From Solirubrobacterales bacterium (GTDB taxonomy: Bacteria > Actinomycetota > Thermoleophilia > Solirubrobacterales > Solirubrobacteraceae), in assembly GCA_019240115.1 (NCBI GenBank), contig JAFAYV010000042.1, positions 1 through 56,428 of the forward strand: a stretch of DNA of 56,428 nt. Direction: 5' to 3'. The notes below the pieces were generated by a model. That model saw only the letters and a list, made by a program, of their open reading frames with translations. It made no database searches and was not told the origin of the DNA. Below are positions 43,056-50,990 of this stretch, in pieces (position 1 is the stretch's first letter; every line of letters begins with the position of its first letter). A program made the position numbers and the translations under genes.

Positions 43056-43387
43056 CGAACACGACGTCAAGACGCCCGCGCCAGTCCGATGCCAGACCTG
43101 CTCCATCGCGACCCTCGCGCACACCCACAGATCACGAATGGCGACGCGAGGTCTGGCAGCGCGAGATGAGCCGAGTTCGCGTCGTCATTCGCATCCTGAG
43201 CATCGTGCTGCTCGCGCTGCTCGCGCGCGTGCTGATCGACGGTCTCACCACACTGACCGCCGTCATCGGGGCGATCATCGTCACACTCCTCCTCGTGTCG
43301 GTAGGCCTGTATCGCTACGGCCTCCGCGTCGAGCCGGCCCTGAGCCCCTCGCGCCACTCCCCCCATGAGCGGCAGCCAGCCCCGTAA
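43052..43387 (+). CDS. Small membrane protein, unknown
   Basis: 111 residues from ATG 43052. A basic N-terminal half (RRPRQSDARP, TDHEWRREVWQREMSR) is followed by a hydrophobic hairpin: VVIRILSIVLLALLARVLI and TAVIGAIIVTLLLVSVGLY. The tail RVEPALSPSRHSPHER is polar. It may be an accessory subunit of the exporter operon. No family recognised. Confidence 0.6.
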   Translation: MTNTTSRRPRQSDARPAPSRPSRTPTDHEWRREVWQREMSRVRVVIRILSIVLLALLARVLIDGLTTLTAVIGAIIVTLLLVSVGLYRYGLRVEPALSPSRHSPHERQPAP

Positions 43388-43440
43388 GCATCCGGACGAC
43401 CACCGACCCCCTCCCGCGCACACTCCCTAAGCTCGCCCCG

Positions 43441-44151
43441 GTGCGCCCGACGCTCGTGATCACCCACTTGGCCGATCGCGACTCGGGACTCGTCGAGGAC
43501 GCGCTGATGCGCGCCGCCCCGGTCCGCCGCTTCGACGCCCTCGCCGCCGAGCCGCTGCCGGCGCTGCACGAGATCGCGGGGATCGTCACCCTCGGCGGCC
43601 GTCAGAGCGCCACCGCGGTGGCGAGCGACCCCGCGCTCGCCGCCGAGGTGGCGCTCCTGCGCCGCGCGCTGGACGAGGAGGTGCCGGTGCTCGGCTTCTG
43701 CCTCGGCGCGCAGCTGCTCGCCGTCGCCGGCGGCGGCCACGTGCGCGCGCTCGGCGAGATGCGCGCCGGCTGGCCGCAGCTGCGGCGGCTGCCGTCGTGT
43801 GCGCAGGATCCCGTGTTCGCCGAGTTCCCCGACGAGCTGCGCGTCCTGCGCTGGCACGAGGACCTGATCGAGGCGCCGGGGTCCGCCACCCAGCTCGGGA
43901 CCACCCCCGGCCCCGGCGACGCCCTGTACCGTCTCGGCGCCGCCGCCTGGGGCAGCCAGGCCCACCTCGAGCTCACCCCGGCGCTGCTCGTCGACACGTG
44001 GCTGACCCAGCCCCGCGGGGTCGTCGAGGTGCAGGCCGCGGGCCATCGCATCGACGACTTCGCCCGCGACAGCCGCCGGCTCCTGGCGCCGCAGATGGCG
44101 GCCGCCCGGCGTGCGCTGCAGCGCTTCGCGATCCTGCTGCGCCGCGACTGA
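43441..44151 (+). CDS. Class I glutamine amidotransferase-like protein
   Basis: 236 residues from GTG 43441. The nucleophile elbow is VPVLGFCLGAQLLAVA, with Cys in the expected position. VTLGGRQSATA is the oxyanion-side glycine turn, and AWGSQAHLELTP supplies the His (and later Glu) of the triad. Stand-alone proteins of this kind are labelled GMP-synthase-like amidotransferases and may act on gamma-glutamyl compounds. The C-terminal helices RDSRRLLAPQMAAARRALQRF extend past the core. A PhyH-like gene follows after 55 bases. Confidence 0.85.
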   Translation: MRPTLVITHLADRDSGLVEDALMRAAPVRRFDALAAEPLPALHEIAGIVTLGGRQSATAVASDPALAAEVALLRRALDEEVPVLGFCLGAQLLAVAGGGHVRALGEMRAGWPQLRRLPSCAQDPVFAEFPDELRVLRWHEDLIEAPGSATQLGTTPGPGDALYRLGAAAWGSQAHLELTPALLVDTWLTQPRGVVEVQAAGHRIDDFARDSRRLLAPQMAAARRALQRFAILLRRD

Positions 44152-44206
44152 CGTCGGGCGTCAAGCGGGGATGTTGTCGGTGGCCCTCGCGGGGTAGGCC
44201 GTCGTG

Positions 44207-44845
44207 ATGCAACCGCCCCGGTCGTCTCCCGCGACGTTTGACATCGCCCGGGCCGTGATTCCCCCGCGCGTGATCGACGACGCGCTGCGCATCCTGCATC
44301 TGGACCTGCTGGAGCGCGGCGCGACCGCCGACGAGCTAGGCCGCTGGCTGTGGGGTTGCCATTGGTTTCCCCACCTCAACGACGACCCGCGGATCGTCGC
44401 CCTGGCCGATGCGCTGCCCGAGTCGTGGCGCAGCGGCGAGCGCTGCAACACGCAGATCCTGCTGCAGTTCCCCCACACCGGGCCCGAGCCGGAGATCACC
44501 TTCCACCTCGACCGTGAGCCCGACTGGGCGGACGGCCGTCGCTACCTGCGCATCGTCGGGATCGCGCTGAGCGCGTGGTCGGCGGCCAACGGCGGCCTGC
44601 TCGTCCGCCCCGACGATCAGGTCGTCGCGGTGCAGCTTGCGGCCGGCGACGCGGTCCGGATGGACCCCGGGCTCCTGCACTCGAGCGCCATCAACCGAAC
44701 CGGCGGGATTCGCTACGCGGTGTACTTTCGCTGGCTGCAGGCCGCTGCGCCGCGCGATGGCGATCAGCGACCGCCGGCCGCGGCAAGCTCAGCGTCGCGA
44801 ATGCAGCGCGCCTCGTCGGCCGCCGGATCCGGCTCGCAGACATAG
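44207..44845 (+). CDS. Putative Fe(II)/2-oxoglutarate-dependent oxygenase (phytanoyl-CoA dioxygenase-like)
   Basis: 212 residues from ATG 44207 (GTG 44204 adjacent). The facial triad fits His100-x-Asp102 in ITFHLDREPDW and His158 in DPGLLHSSAINR. Arg169 in GGIRYAVYFRW is the 2-oxoglutarate anchor. Jelly-roll spacing is right for PhyH proteins. The last 30 residues (GDQRPPAAASSASRMQ onward) are low-complexity and overlap the 3' end of the convergent methyltransferase by 82 bases. The conserved domain ends before that overlap. The substrate may relate to the glycan cluster beside it. Confidence 0.65.
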   Translation: MQPPRSSPATFDIARAVIPPRVIDDALRILHLDLLERGATADELGRWLWGCHWFPHLNDDPRIVALADALPESWRSGERCNTQILLQFPHTGPEPEITFHLDREPDWADGRRYLRIVGIALSAWSAANGGLLVRPDDQVVAVQLAAGDAVRMDPGLLHSSAINRTGGIRYAVYFRWLQAAAPRDGDQRPPAAASSASRMQRASSAAGSGSQT

Positions 44846-45552
44846 ATCTCGTGGCCGGGCGTGGCGCGGATTCGCATCCCGGCGCAGCGCAGCATCGCCC
44901 GCACGCAGCCGTCGTCGGGAATCCACCAGTTCGTGGGGTCGCCCGCCAGGGAGTGCTCGACGAACGCCGCGCGCGGCCAGCCGGGCGCGGCCAGCCGCTC
45001 ACGCCGGCCGAACGGGAGATCGCGCGGCGTATCGAGGACGTAGGGGACCGGCATCGTCAGCGTCTGCACGACGAGCGTGCCCGTCGTCATCCCGGCGACG
45101 AGATCGAGCGCGAGCTGGGGATAGCGCAGGTGGTAGAGCACGCCGAGGAAGAGGACCAGGTCGAAGCGGCGGGTCAGCCGCGCGAGGTCGTAGACCTGCA
45201 TCGTCCGGAACTCGACGCGCCCCTCCGGGTCCAGCCAGCGAGCGGCCCAGCGCGCCTGGCCGAGGTAGTGCTCGTCGGTGTCCAGCGCGAGCACGTGCGC
45301 CCCCCGGCGGGCGAGCTCAAAGCTGTAGAAGCCGGCGTTGCAGCCGACGTCCAGCGCTTGCACGTCGCGCAGGTCGGCGGGCAGGATGGCGCCGATCTGC
45401 TGCCACTTGTAGTCCGGAAAGTCCCCGAGTGGATGATCGGGCGCCGTGCTCTCCCCGCCGGGAAGATGGAGGTTGTGAAACCACGGCGCCAGCGCGTTGA
45501 TCTCTCGGCGGCGCTCGCCGCATCCCGGCGCGCCGTGCGACTGCAGCGTCAC
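44764..45552 (-). CDS. SAM-dependent methyltransferase, TIGR04290-like
   Basis: 262 residues from GTG 45552. Motif I is QALDVGCNAGFYSFELARRGAHVLALD, with motif II/post-I HYLGQARWAARWL and motif IV FDLVLFLGVLYHLRYPQLAL. The flanking WFHNLHLPGGEST and FGRRERLAAPGW, VEHSLAGDPTNWWIPDD match a TIGR04290-type methyltransferase as I recall it, often found beside glycosyltransferases. It is the last gene of the nine-gene cluster and overlaps the upstream glycosyltransferase stop by 4 bases. Confidence 0.85.
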   Translation of the reverse strand: MTLQSHGAPGCGERRREINALAPWFHNLHLPGGESTAPDHPLGDFPDYKWQQIGAILPADLRDVQALDVGCNAGFYSFELARRGAHVLALDTDEHYLGQARWAARWLDPEGRVEFRTMQVYDLARLTRRFDLVLFLGVLYHLRYPQLALDLVAGMTTGTLVVQTLTMPVPYVLDTPRDLPFGRRERLAAPGWPRAAFVEHSLAGDPTNWWIPDDGCVRAMLRCAGMRIRATPGHEIYVCEPDPAADEARCIRDAELAAAGGR

Positions 45553-46622
45553 GCCGGCACCGCCCCGCGGGCACGCGCGACCTCACGCTCGAGCATCTCG
45601 ACGCGACGCTCCGCGGTGTGCTCGGCCAGGACGCGCGCCCGCGCGCGGCGGCCGATATCTCGGCGCCGGGCCTCGTCGGGGTCGCGGAGAAGCTCGATCA
45701 CCTCGTCGGTGCTCCGCGCGACGAGGATCTCCTCGCCGACCGAGAACACCTCGTCGAGACCAGGCCAGTCGTCGGAGATGATCGGCACCCCCACGGCAGC
45801 GGCCTCGAACAGGCGCACGCTCGGCGACCAGCCGGCCGCCCGCATCCGGGCACGGGTGAGGTTGAGCGTGAATCGCTGGCTCGCGTAGAAGCGCGGGTGG
45901 TCGGGGGGAGCGACATGCTCGGTGCGCGTGAGGTTGGCCGGCCACGCGATCTGCACCGGATAGCTCGGCCCGGCCAGCGCGAACCGCCCCTCTGGCAGCC
46001 GGCGCGCGACCTCGAGCAGCAGCGCCTCGACGCCGGCCTGGCGATCCTCGCTGTAGGTCCCGAGATATCCCAGCTCGAACGTGAGCGGCGCCTGGACCGG
46101 CGCGTAGGCGGCGGGGTCAACGAGGCAGTAGAAGGCGAGCGGTCGCCGCGCGCCGAACCGCTGCGCGAGCACGTCGAGCGTCGGTCCGCCCGTGAACGAG
46201 AGGTAGAGGTCGAACTTCGGGACCTGGTCGGCGTCGAGGTACTCGCGGTCGCCGCAGGCAAGCTTGGCCAGCGTCACGGGCGTGTCGATGTCGTAGAACG
46301 CCACGCAGCCGCCGGCGGCCGCAAGCAGCCAGTCGGCGACGGCCACGCCTTCGGGCACGTAGGAGCCGAGCAGGACGAGATCGGCGTGCGCCACCGCGGA
46401 GCCGGCTCGATCGCGCAGCTCGCCCAGGTCCCGGTACAGGCACAGCTCCCCGCCGGGCGGGCGCTGCAGATCGCGGTGCGCGGCGTACCACGGGACGTCG
46501 CGTTCACAGAAGAGCACGGTGTGGCCGCGCGCCGCCAGCTCGCCGACGAGCGCTCGGTAGTTGGTGGCATGGCCGTTGCCCCACGATGACGTGATCGACA
46601 GGCCGACGAACACGACCTTCAC
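45549..46622 (-). CDS. Glycosyltransferase (CgeB-like, GT-B fold)
   Basis: 357 residues from GTG 46622. The N-terminal Rossmann domain begins KVVFVGLSITSSWGNGHATNYRALVGEL. SDEVFSVGEEILV-type elements appear in the C-terminal nucleotide-sugar domain: FTLNLTRARMRAAGWSPSVR, LFEAAAVGVPIISDDW and GLDEVFSVGEEILVA. This is the CgeB-like pattern. It is similar to the next gene upstream (GNGHA/WNGACT at the N-terminus, S-P-S/T-R-x-FEAA in the C-half), so the two arose by duplication or share ancestry. The start lies at the end of a 35-base tandem repeat. Confidence 0.85.
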   Translation of the reverse strand: MKVVFVGLSITSSWGNGHATNYRALVGELAARGHTVLFCERDVPWYAAHRDLQRPPGGELCLYRDLGELRDRAGSAVAHADLVLLGSYVPEGVAVADWLLAAAGGCVAFYDIDTPVTLAKLACGDREYLDADQVPKFDLYLSFTGGPTLDVLAQRFGARRPLAFYCLVDPAAYAPVQAPLTFELGYLGTYSEDRQAGVEALLLEVARRLPEGRFALAGPSYPVQIAWPANLTRTEHVAPPDHPRFYASQRFTLNLTRARMRAAGWSPSVRLFEAAAVGVPIISDDWPGLDEVFSVGEEILVARSTDEVIELLRDPDEARRRDIGRRARARVLAEHTAERRVEMLEREVARARGAVPA

Positions 46623-46718
46623 GAGACCGCGACCCCCTGCTCGGCGAGAACCCTCACGAGATCGCAACCTCCTGCTCGGCGAGAACCCTCACGAGACCGC
46701 AACCTCCTGCTCGGCGAG
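46623..46718 (-). repeat. 35-bp tandem repeat at the junction of two glycosyltransferase genes, with overlapping mini-ORFs
   Basis: Three copies of the end of the upstream gene, read CTCGCCGAGCAGG..GTTGCG.TCTCGTGA, recur with an exact 35-base period. Stop codons end at 46689, 46654 and 46619. GTG codons at 46692, 46657 and 46622 each overlap the preceding TGA as GTGA. The two extra units encode VRVLAEQEVAIS and VRVLAEQGVAVS. The last GTG starts the downstream glycosyltransferase. Confidence 0.9.
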
Positions 46719-47783
46719 GATCGCCTCCACCTGCGCGGCGCGATGGGCGTAGGTGTGCGCGCCCAGGATGCGCCGGCGAGCCGCGGCGCCGATCTCGGCG
46801 GCCCGGCGGGGATCGAGCTCGGCGACCAGCCCCGCCACCTCCCGGCCGTCGCGAGCGACCAGGACCTCCTCGTCGGCGGCAAGGAACTGGTCGATCCCCT
46901 CCCAGGCGTCGGTGATGAGGCAGGCTCCGGCGCCGGCGGCCTCGAACACGCGGGTCGGAGGCGAGAAGCCGTTGGCCGCCATGCTGTCGCGAGTGACGTT
47001 GAGGACGGCTCGCGCGCTGCAGTTGACGGCATTGTGGTCGGCGGGCGAGACGTGTCCGAGGTAACGCAGGTTCGGCGATCTCACCCGGTCGCCCCAGCCG
47101 TTGCCGCCGAGCACGAAGCGCGAAGCCGGCGCCCGCGCCACCGCGCCGAAGAACAGGTCGTCGACCCGACGTTCGCGATCGGGCAGCCGGTTGCCGAGGA
47201 AGACCAGATCGCACGCCAGGTCTCGGCGCCCGGGCACCGGGTGATGGGTGGCGGGATCCAGCGCGTTGTAGACCGCGTCGCAGCGTCGCGCGCCGAGCGC
47301 GCGGTAGCGGTCGACCACCGGGCGGCCGCCCCCGTAGGTGAGCACGAGGTCGTAGTCGGCGATCCGCGACCGCAGCCCGGCCAGCTCCCCGCTCTCCATC
47401 GCGGTCAGCGTCGCCGGCGCGTCGACGTCCCAGAAGATCCTCATGGCGGGACCGTCCAGGTCGGCCACGGCGGCCTCGAGCACGTCGTCGAACACGCCGA
47501 CGCCGCTGCACTTGACGATCACGTCCGCCCCCCGCGCCCGCGCCACGACCGATCGCACCGCGGCGGCGTCGGTCGGCTCATAGACGACGATGCGCGCCCA
47601 GGCCGGATCGTCGATGTCGCGATGCTCCTGACGCTCGTACGCGCGGGGCTCATAGAAGGTGATCCGATGGCCGCGCGCGTGCAGCGCCCGGACGAGCCCG
47701 CGGTAGTACGTGCAGGCGCCGTTCCAGTAGGCCGAGATCAGGCTCGAGCCGAAGAAGGCGAAACGACGCGAGCGGACGGTCAT
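46689..47783 (-). CDS. Glycosyltransferase (CgeB-like, GT-B fold)
   Basis: 364 residues from ATG 47783. The N-terminal half has FAFFGSSLISAYWNGACTYYRGLVRAL and RIFWDVDAPATLTAMESGE. The C-terminal half has CDLVFLGNRLPDRERRVDDLF, LNVTRDSMAANGFSPPTRVFEAAGAGACLITDAW and GIDQFLAADEEVLVA, the donor-binding region of CgeB-type transferases. It starts in an ATGA overlap with the upstream transferase. Its terminal codons are part of the 35-base repeat. Donor and acceptor are unknown. Confidence 0.87.
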   Translation of the reverse strand: MTVRSRRFAFFGSSLISAYWNGACTYYRGLVRALHARGHRITFYEPRAYERQEHRDIDDPAWARIVVYEPTDAAAVRSVVARARGADVIVKCSGVGVFDDVLEAAVADLDGPAMRIFWDVDAPATLTAMESGELAGLRSRIADYDLVLTYGGGRPVVDRYRALGARRCDAVYNALDPATHHPVPGRRDLACDLVFLGNRLPDRERRVDDLFFGAVARAPASRFVLGGNGWGDRVRSPNLRYLGHVSPADHNAVNCSARAVLNVTRDSMAANGFSPPTRVFEAAGAGACLITDAWEGIDQFLAADEEVLVARDGREVAGLVAELDPRRAAEIGAAARRRILGAHTYAHRAAQVEAILAEQEVAVS

Positions 47784-48895
47784 CGCGGCATCGAGGATGC
47801 CCCGACCGGCGCCAGCCGCTCATGGATGGACAGCAGCTCGTCGACCCGGGCCGCGCACGTGTGCCGGCGCAGCACGGTGGCCCGGCCGTGGCGAGCCATC
47901 TCCGCCGCCGCCTGCGGATCGGCCAGCAGCGCGTGGATGGCCGTCGTCATCTCGCGCCCGTCACGCGCGCTCAGGAAGTCCTCCCCGGGCGTGAACAACC
48001 CCTCGACGTCGTCCCAGGGTGAGCACACGAGCGGGATCGCGCACGCCAGCGCCTCGAACACCCGGATGGTCGGGATGCCGGGAAGCGCGCGGACGTAGGG
48101 GCCGCGGGGGACGTGGACGGTGAGCCGGTGGCGCGCGAACACCTCGGGCACGCGGTGGTTGGCGATCCACCCGCGATAGCGCAGGCCCGAGCGCCAGATC
48201 CGCCACCGTGCCCGCCGTGGATAGCGCACGCCGTGGATCGCGCCTCGCAGAGCCAGCCGCCGGGCGGGGTGCAGCAGGAACTCGTGCAGCTCCGCGGTGC
48301 GCTCGTCGTCGCCCCAGTTGCCGACCCACACGAGATCGGCGGGATCGGCGGCGGGCGGGTGGGGGGCGAAGACGCGCGTGTCGGCGGCCTCGTGCCACGT
48401 GAAGGCGCGGCTCGCCCAGCCCCGGTCGACGTAGATCTGCCGGATGACCTCTCCGAAGGCGAGCACCCCGTCATAGCCCGCGAGGTCGAAGCGCGCCAGC
48501 TCGTCGGGGGCCGTCGCCGCGCGATGGTGGGTGTCGTGGAAGAGCAGCGTGTAGCGACCGCCGGCGCCGCGATGCGTCCCGATCCGCTTGACGAGCTCCG
48601 GATCGTTCCATTCGTGCACGAGCACGAGGTCGGCGTGATCGAGGGCGCGCTCGAGGTCGAGCCGCTCCGGCTCGTACTGGTGGCTGACGAGGTCCGGGAA
48701 GCGCTCCGCGAAGGCCCGGATCGCCCGCTCGCCCTCGAGCCGCTCGAGGTTCGCGCGGCTCCAGCCGCCGCGTGGCTCATAGACGGTGACGTCGTGACCA
48801 CGGTCCTGCAGCTCGCTGACGATCCCGCGCAGGAAGTGCGCGTTGCCGTGGTTCCAGTCCGAGACCAGCGAGTGGCAGAAGACGACGACTCTCAT
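47780..48895 (-). CDS. Glycosyltransferase (CgeB-like, GT-B fold)
   Basis: 371 residues from ATG 48895. MRVVVFCHSLVSDWNHGNAHFLRGIVSEL parallels the N-termini of the two following transferases. The middle has DLVLVHEWNDPELVKRIG and LLFHDTHHRAATAPDE, and the donor half has LVWVGNWGDDERTAELHEFL, IPTIRVFEALACAIPLVCSPW and FTPGEDFLSARDG. Both ends overlap neighbours by 4 bases. With three related transferases in a row, the cluster probably builds an oligosaccharide by successive additions. Confidence 0.87.
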   Translation of the reverse strand: MRVVVFCHSLVSDWNHGNAHFLRGIVSELQDRGHDVTVYEPRGGWSRANLERLEGERAIRAFAERFPDLVSHQYEPERLDLERALDHADLVLVHEWNDPELVKRIGTHRGAGGRYTLLFHDTHHRAATAPDELARFDLAGYDGVLAFGEVIRQIYVDRGWASRAFTWHEAADTRVFAPHPPAADPADLVWVGNWGDDERTAELHEFLLHPARRLALRGAIHGVRYPRRARWRIWRSGLRYRGWIANHRVPEVFARHRLTVHVPRGPYVRALPGIPTIRVFEALACAIPLVCSPWDDVEGLFTPGEDFLSARDGREMTTAIHALLADPQAAAEMARHGRATVLRRHTCAARVDELLSIHERLAPVGASSMPR

Positions 48896-49950
48896 CGCGC
48901 CACCAGCTCGTAGAGCTCCCGATAGCGATCGGCCATCCGCCCGGAGCCGTAGCGCCGCGACCGGCGCTGCGCTCGCTCCCCGAGGCGTGCGGTCTGCGCC
49001 GGATCGGCCAGCAGCCGCGCGAGCACCGCGGCCGCGGTCGCGGCATCGCCCGGAGCGACGTAGGTTGCCGCGTCGTCCCACACCTCCCGCAGCGACGGGA
49101 TGTCGCCGAGCACCAGCGCGCAGCGATCGCGCGCCGCCTCGAGGATCGAGAGGCCGAACGGCTCGTAGCGCGCCGGAGCCGCGAACACGGCGGCGCGCCG
49201 TCGCTCGGCGGCCAGCTCCTCGGCGTCCAGCATCCCGAGGCGGGTCAGGTGCGCGTCGGCGCGCCGGTCACCCGCATCGCCGGCGACCCGCACGGTGCCG
49301 GGCGGCATCCGGGTCGCCACGTCGGCGAGCAGCGCGAGGTTCTTGGCCTCGTCCCAGAGGCGGCCCGCGGCGAGCACGACCGGTTGCTTCTCCGGCGCGC
49401 AGGCAACGGGGGCCGAGGTGCCGTTGTGGATGACCGCGCGATGACCACGACCCCCGCCGTGCTCGCGCGCCAGCGCGTCGAGCATGGCTCGCGTCGGCGC
49501 CACGACCGCGTCGGCGGCGTCCAGCCCGGCGCGGATCCAGGCTCGGTAGCGATCCCACTCCGCCGGCGGGGTGCGTCCGTGCACCGCCCGCCACCAGGAG
49601 TAGACGCAGGAGTGCGCCCCCACCACGACCGGCGCCCGCCACCGCGCGGCGGCGTGGCCGAAGCCGTTGAGGTGGACGACGTCGGGACGGTGCTCGCGCT
49701 CGAGCTCGAGCAGCCAGCGCTGCGCGACCTCGAGATCGTCCCACGGGTCGGACATCCATTCGAGCTTGCCCGCGCTCTCGTACCATTGCGCGGGCGCGGC
49801 CTCCGCGATGCGCGCCCGCTGCGCCGGGCGCGCGGCGGCGCCGAAGGTGACCAGGACGACCTCGACCGCGCGCTCGCGCAGGCCGGCGATCAGCTCGGCT
49901 GCGTGGGTGAACACTCCGCCGACGGTGTCGGCCGTCATCAGGATCCTCAT
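48892..49950 (-). CDS. GT4-family glycosyltransferase
   Basis: 352 residues from ATG 49950. The N-terminus MRILMTADTVGGVFTHAAELIAGL and DVVHLNGFGHAAARWRAPVVVGAHSC form the acceptor half. The donor half has VVLAAGRLWDEAKNLALLADVATRM and the GT4 E-x7-E region EPFGLSILEAARDRCALVLGDIPSLREVW. Unlike the three CgeB-like partners it is a standard GT4 retaining enzyme. ATGA overlaps at both ends. Confidence 0.92.
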   Translation of the reverse strand: MRILMTADTVGGVFTHAAELIAGLRERAVEVVLVTFGAAARPAQRARIAEAAPAQWYESAGKLEWMSDPWDDLEVAQRWLLELEREHRPDVVHLNGFGHAAARWRAPVVVGAHSCVYSWWRAVHGRTPPAEWDRYRAWIRAGLDAADAVVAPTRAMLDALAREHGGGRGHRAVIHNGTSAPVACAPEKQPVVLAAGRLWDEAKNLALLADVATRMPPGTVRVAGDAGDRRADAHLTRLGMLDAEELAAERRRAAVFAAPARYEPFGLSILEAARDRCALVLGDIPSLREVWDDAATYVAPGDAATAAAVLARLLADPAQTARLGERAQRRSRRYGSGRMADRYRELYELVAR

Positions 49951-50990
49951 CGCGCGGCGTCGTAGATCCGGTCCAGGACGTCGGCGACGAGCTCCAGGCC
50001 GCGCGCCCGGTCGGCATCGAAGCCGGTGCCGTCCGCGACCCGAGCCGCCCATCGCGTGATCCCGCGGGCTCCCCAGTCCTCTCCCGGCGCGCTCAGGCGC
50101 TCGGTCCGGGTGCCGACCCAACGCTCGGCCACGAAGTCGTAGAACGATCCGTCGAGGTTGCCCATCGTCACCGCCCCCGTCGTGCCGTACAGCGTGCACT
50201 CAAACACGCAGTCGCGCCCGGCGGACAGAAACCAGGAGCAGGCCAGCCGCATCCGCACGCCGGCGTCGGTATCGATCTCCGCGGTGGCGAACTCCTCCAC
50301 CGCGGATCCGTCGGGGTCGACCGGCTCGCCGCCTGCGAGCACGCGCGCGCTGACGATCTCGGCGCGGGTGCTGGCGGTCAGCCACAGCCCGAGGTCGACG
50401 AGGTGCGTGCCCAGATCGACCAGGCAGCCGCCTCCGGACAACTCGCGCTGCGTAAACCACGCCTTGTCGGGGCCGTAGGCGTTGTGAAACGCGAGGTCGA
50501 CGGAGTGAACGCGTCCGATCCCGTCCCCGGCGAGCGCGAGGCGAAGGCCGCCGACGGCATCGGTGTGGCGGTAGCAGAGGTCGACGCCGAGCGGGCGGTC
50601 CGCGGCGCGCGCCGCGGCCAGCACCCGCCGGGTCTCGGCGCCCGTGCGAGCCAGCGGCTTCTGGCAGTACACCGCCGCGCCGAGGCCGAGGATCGCGATC
50701 GCCTGCTCGGCGTGCAGCGCGCTCGGGGTCGCGATGACCACCCCGTCGGGCTCGAGCGCCAGCAGCTCCTCGAGCCCGACGACGACGTCCGCCTCGGGCG
50801 CCAGCCGCGCCGCCTCGCGCCGGGCCTCGGCACCGGGATCGGCGACGCCGACGACATGCGCGGTCCCCGAGGCGATGAGCGAGGCCAAGCGGCGAGCGCC
50901 GATCCACCCGGCGCCGAGAAACGCGATGCGCGGGCGTCGTGTCGACGGCCGTGCCCGCGATCGCGCTCGCGCTCGAGCGAGCGTGCTCAC
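49947..50990 (-). CDS. Gfo/Idh/MocA-family oxidoreductase
   Basis: 347 residues from GTG 50990. The NAD(P) fold is RIAFLGAGWIGARRLASLI. The EKP-type motif appears as VYCQKPLARTGAETRRVL, with the catalytic Lys retained. HNAYGPDKAWFTQRELSGGGCLVDLGTHLVDL supplies the usual G-G-G-x-x-x-D-x-G-x-H-x-x-D active-site segment. Such enzymes oxidise or reduce sugar nucleotides or inositol. It sits between alcohol dehydrogenase and GT4 genes, so modification of a nucleotide sugar is likely. 4-base overlaps on both sides. Confidence 0.9.
   Translation of the reverse strand: MSTLARARARSRARPSTRRPRIAFLGAGWIGARRLASLIASGTAHVVGVADPGAEARREAARLAPEADVVVGLEELLALEPDGVVIATPSALHAEQAIAILGLGAAVYCQKPLARTGAETRRVLAAARAADRPLGVDLCYRHTDAVGGLRLALAGDGIGRVHSVDLAFHNAYGPDKAWFTQRELSGGGCLVDLGTHLVDLGLWLTASTRAEIVSARVLAGGEPVDPDGSAVEEFATAEIDTDAGVRMRLACSWFLSAGRDCVFECTLYGTTGAVTMGNLDGSFYDFVAERWVGTRTERLSAPGEDWGARGITRWAARVADGTGFDADRARGLELVADVLDRIYDAAR

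Noticed and set aside
46623-46718. CRISPR-like array
   Set aside because: Units are contiguous without spacers and are copies of a coding-sequence end, so this is a tandem duplication.
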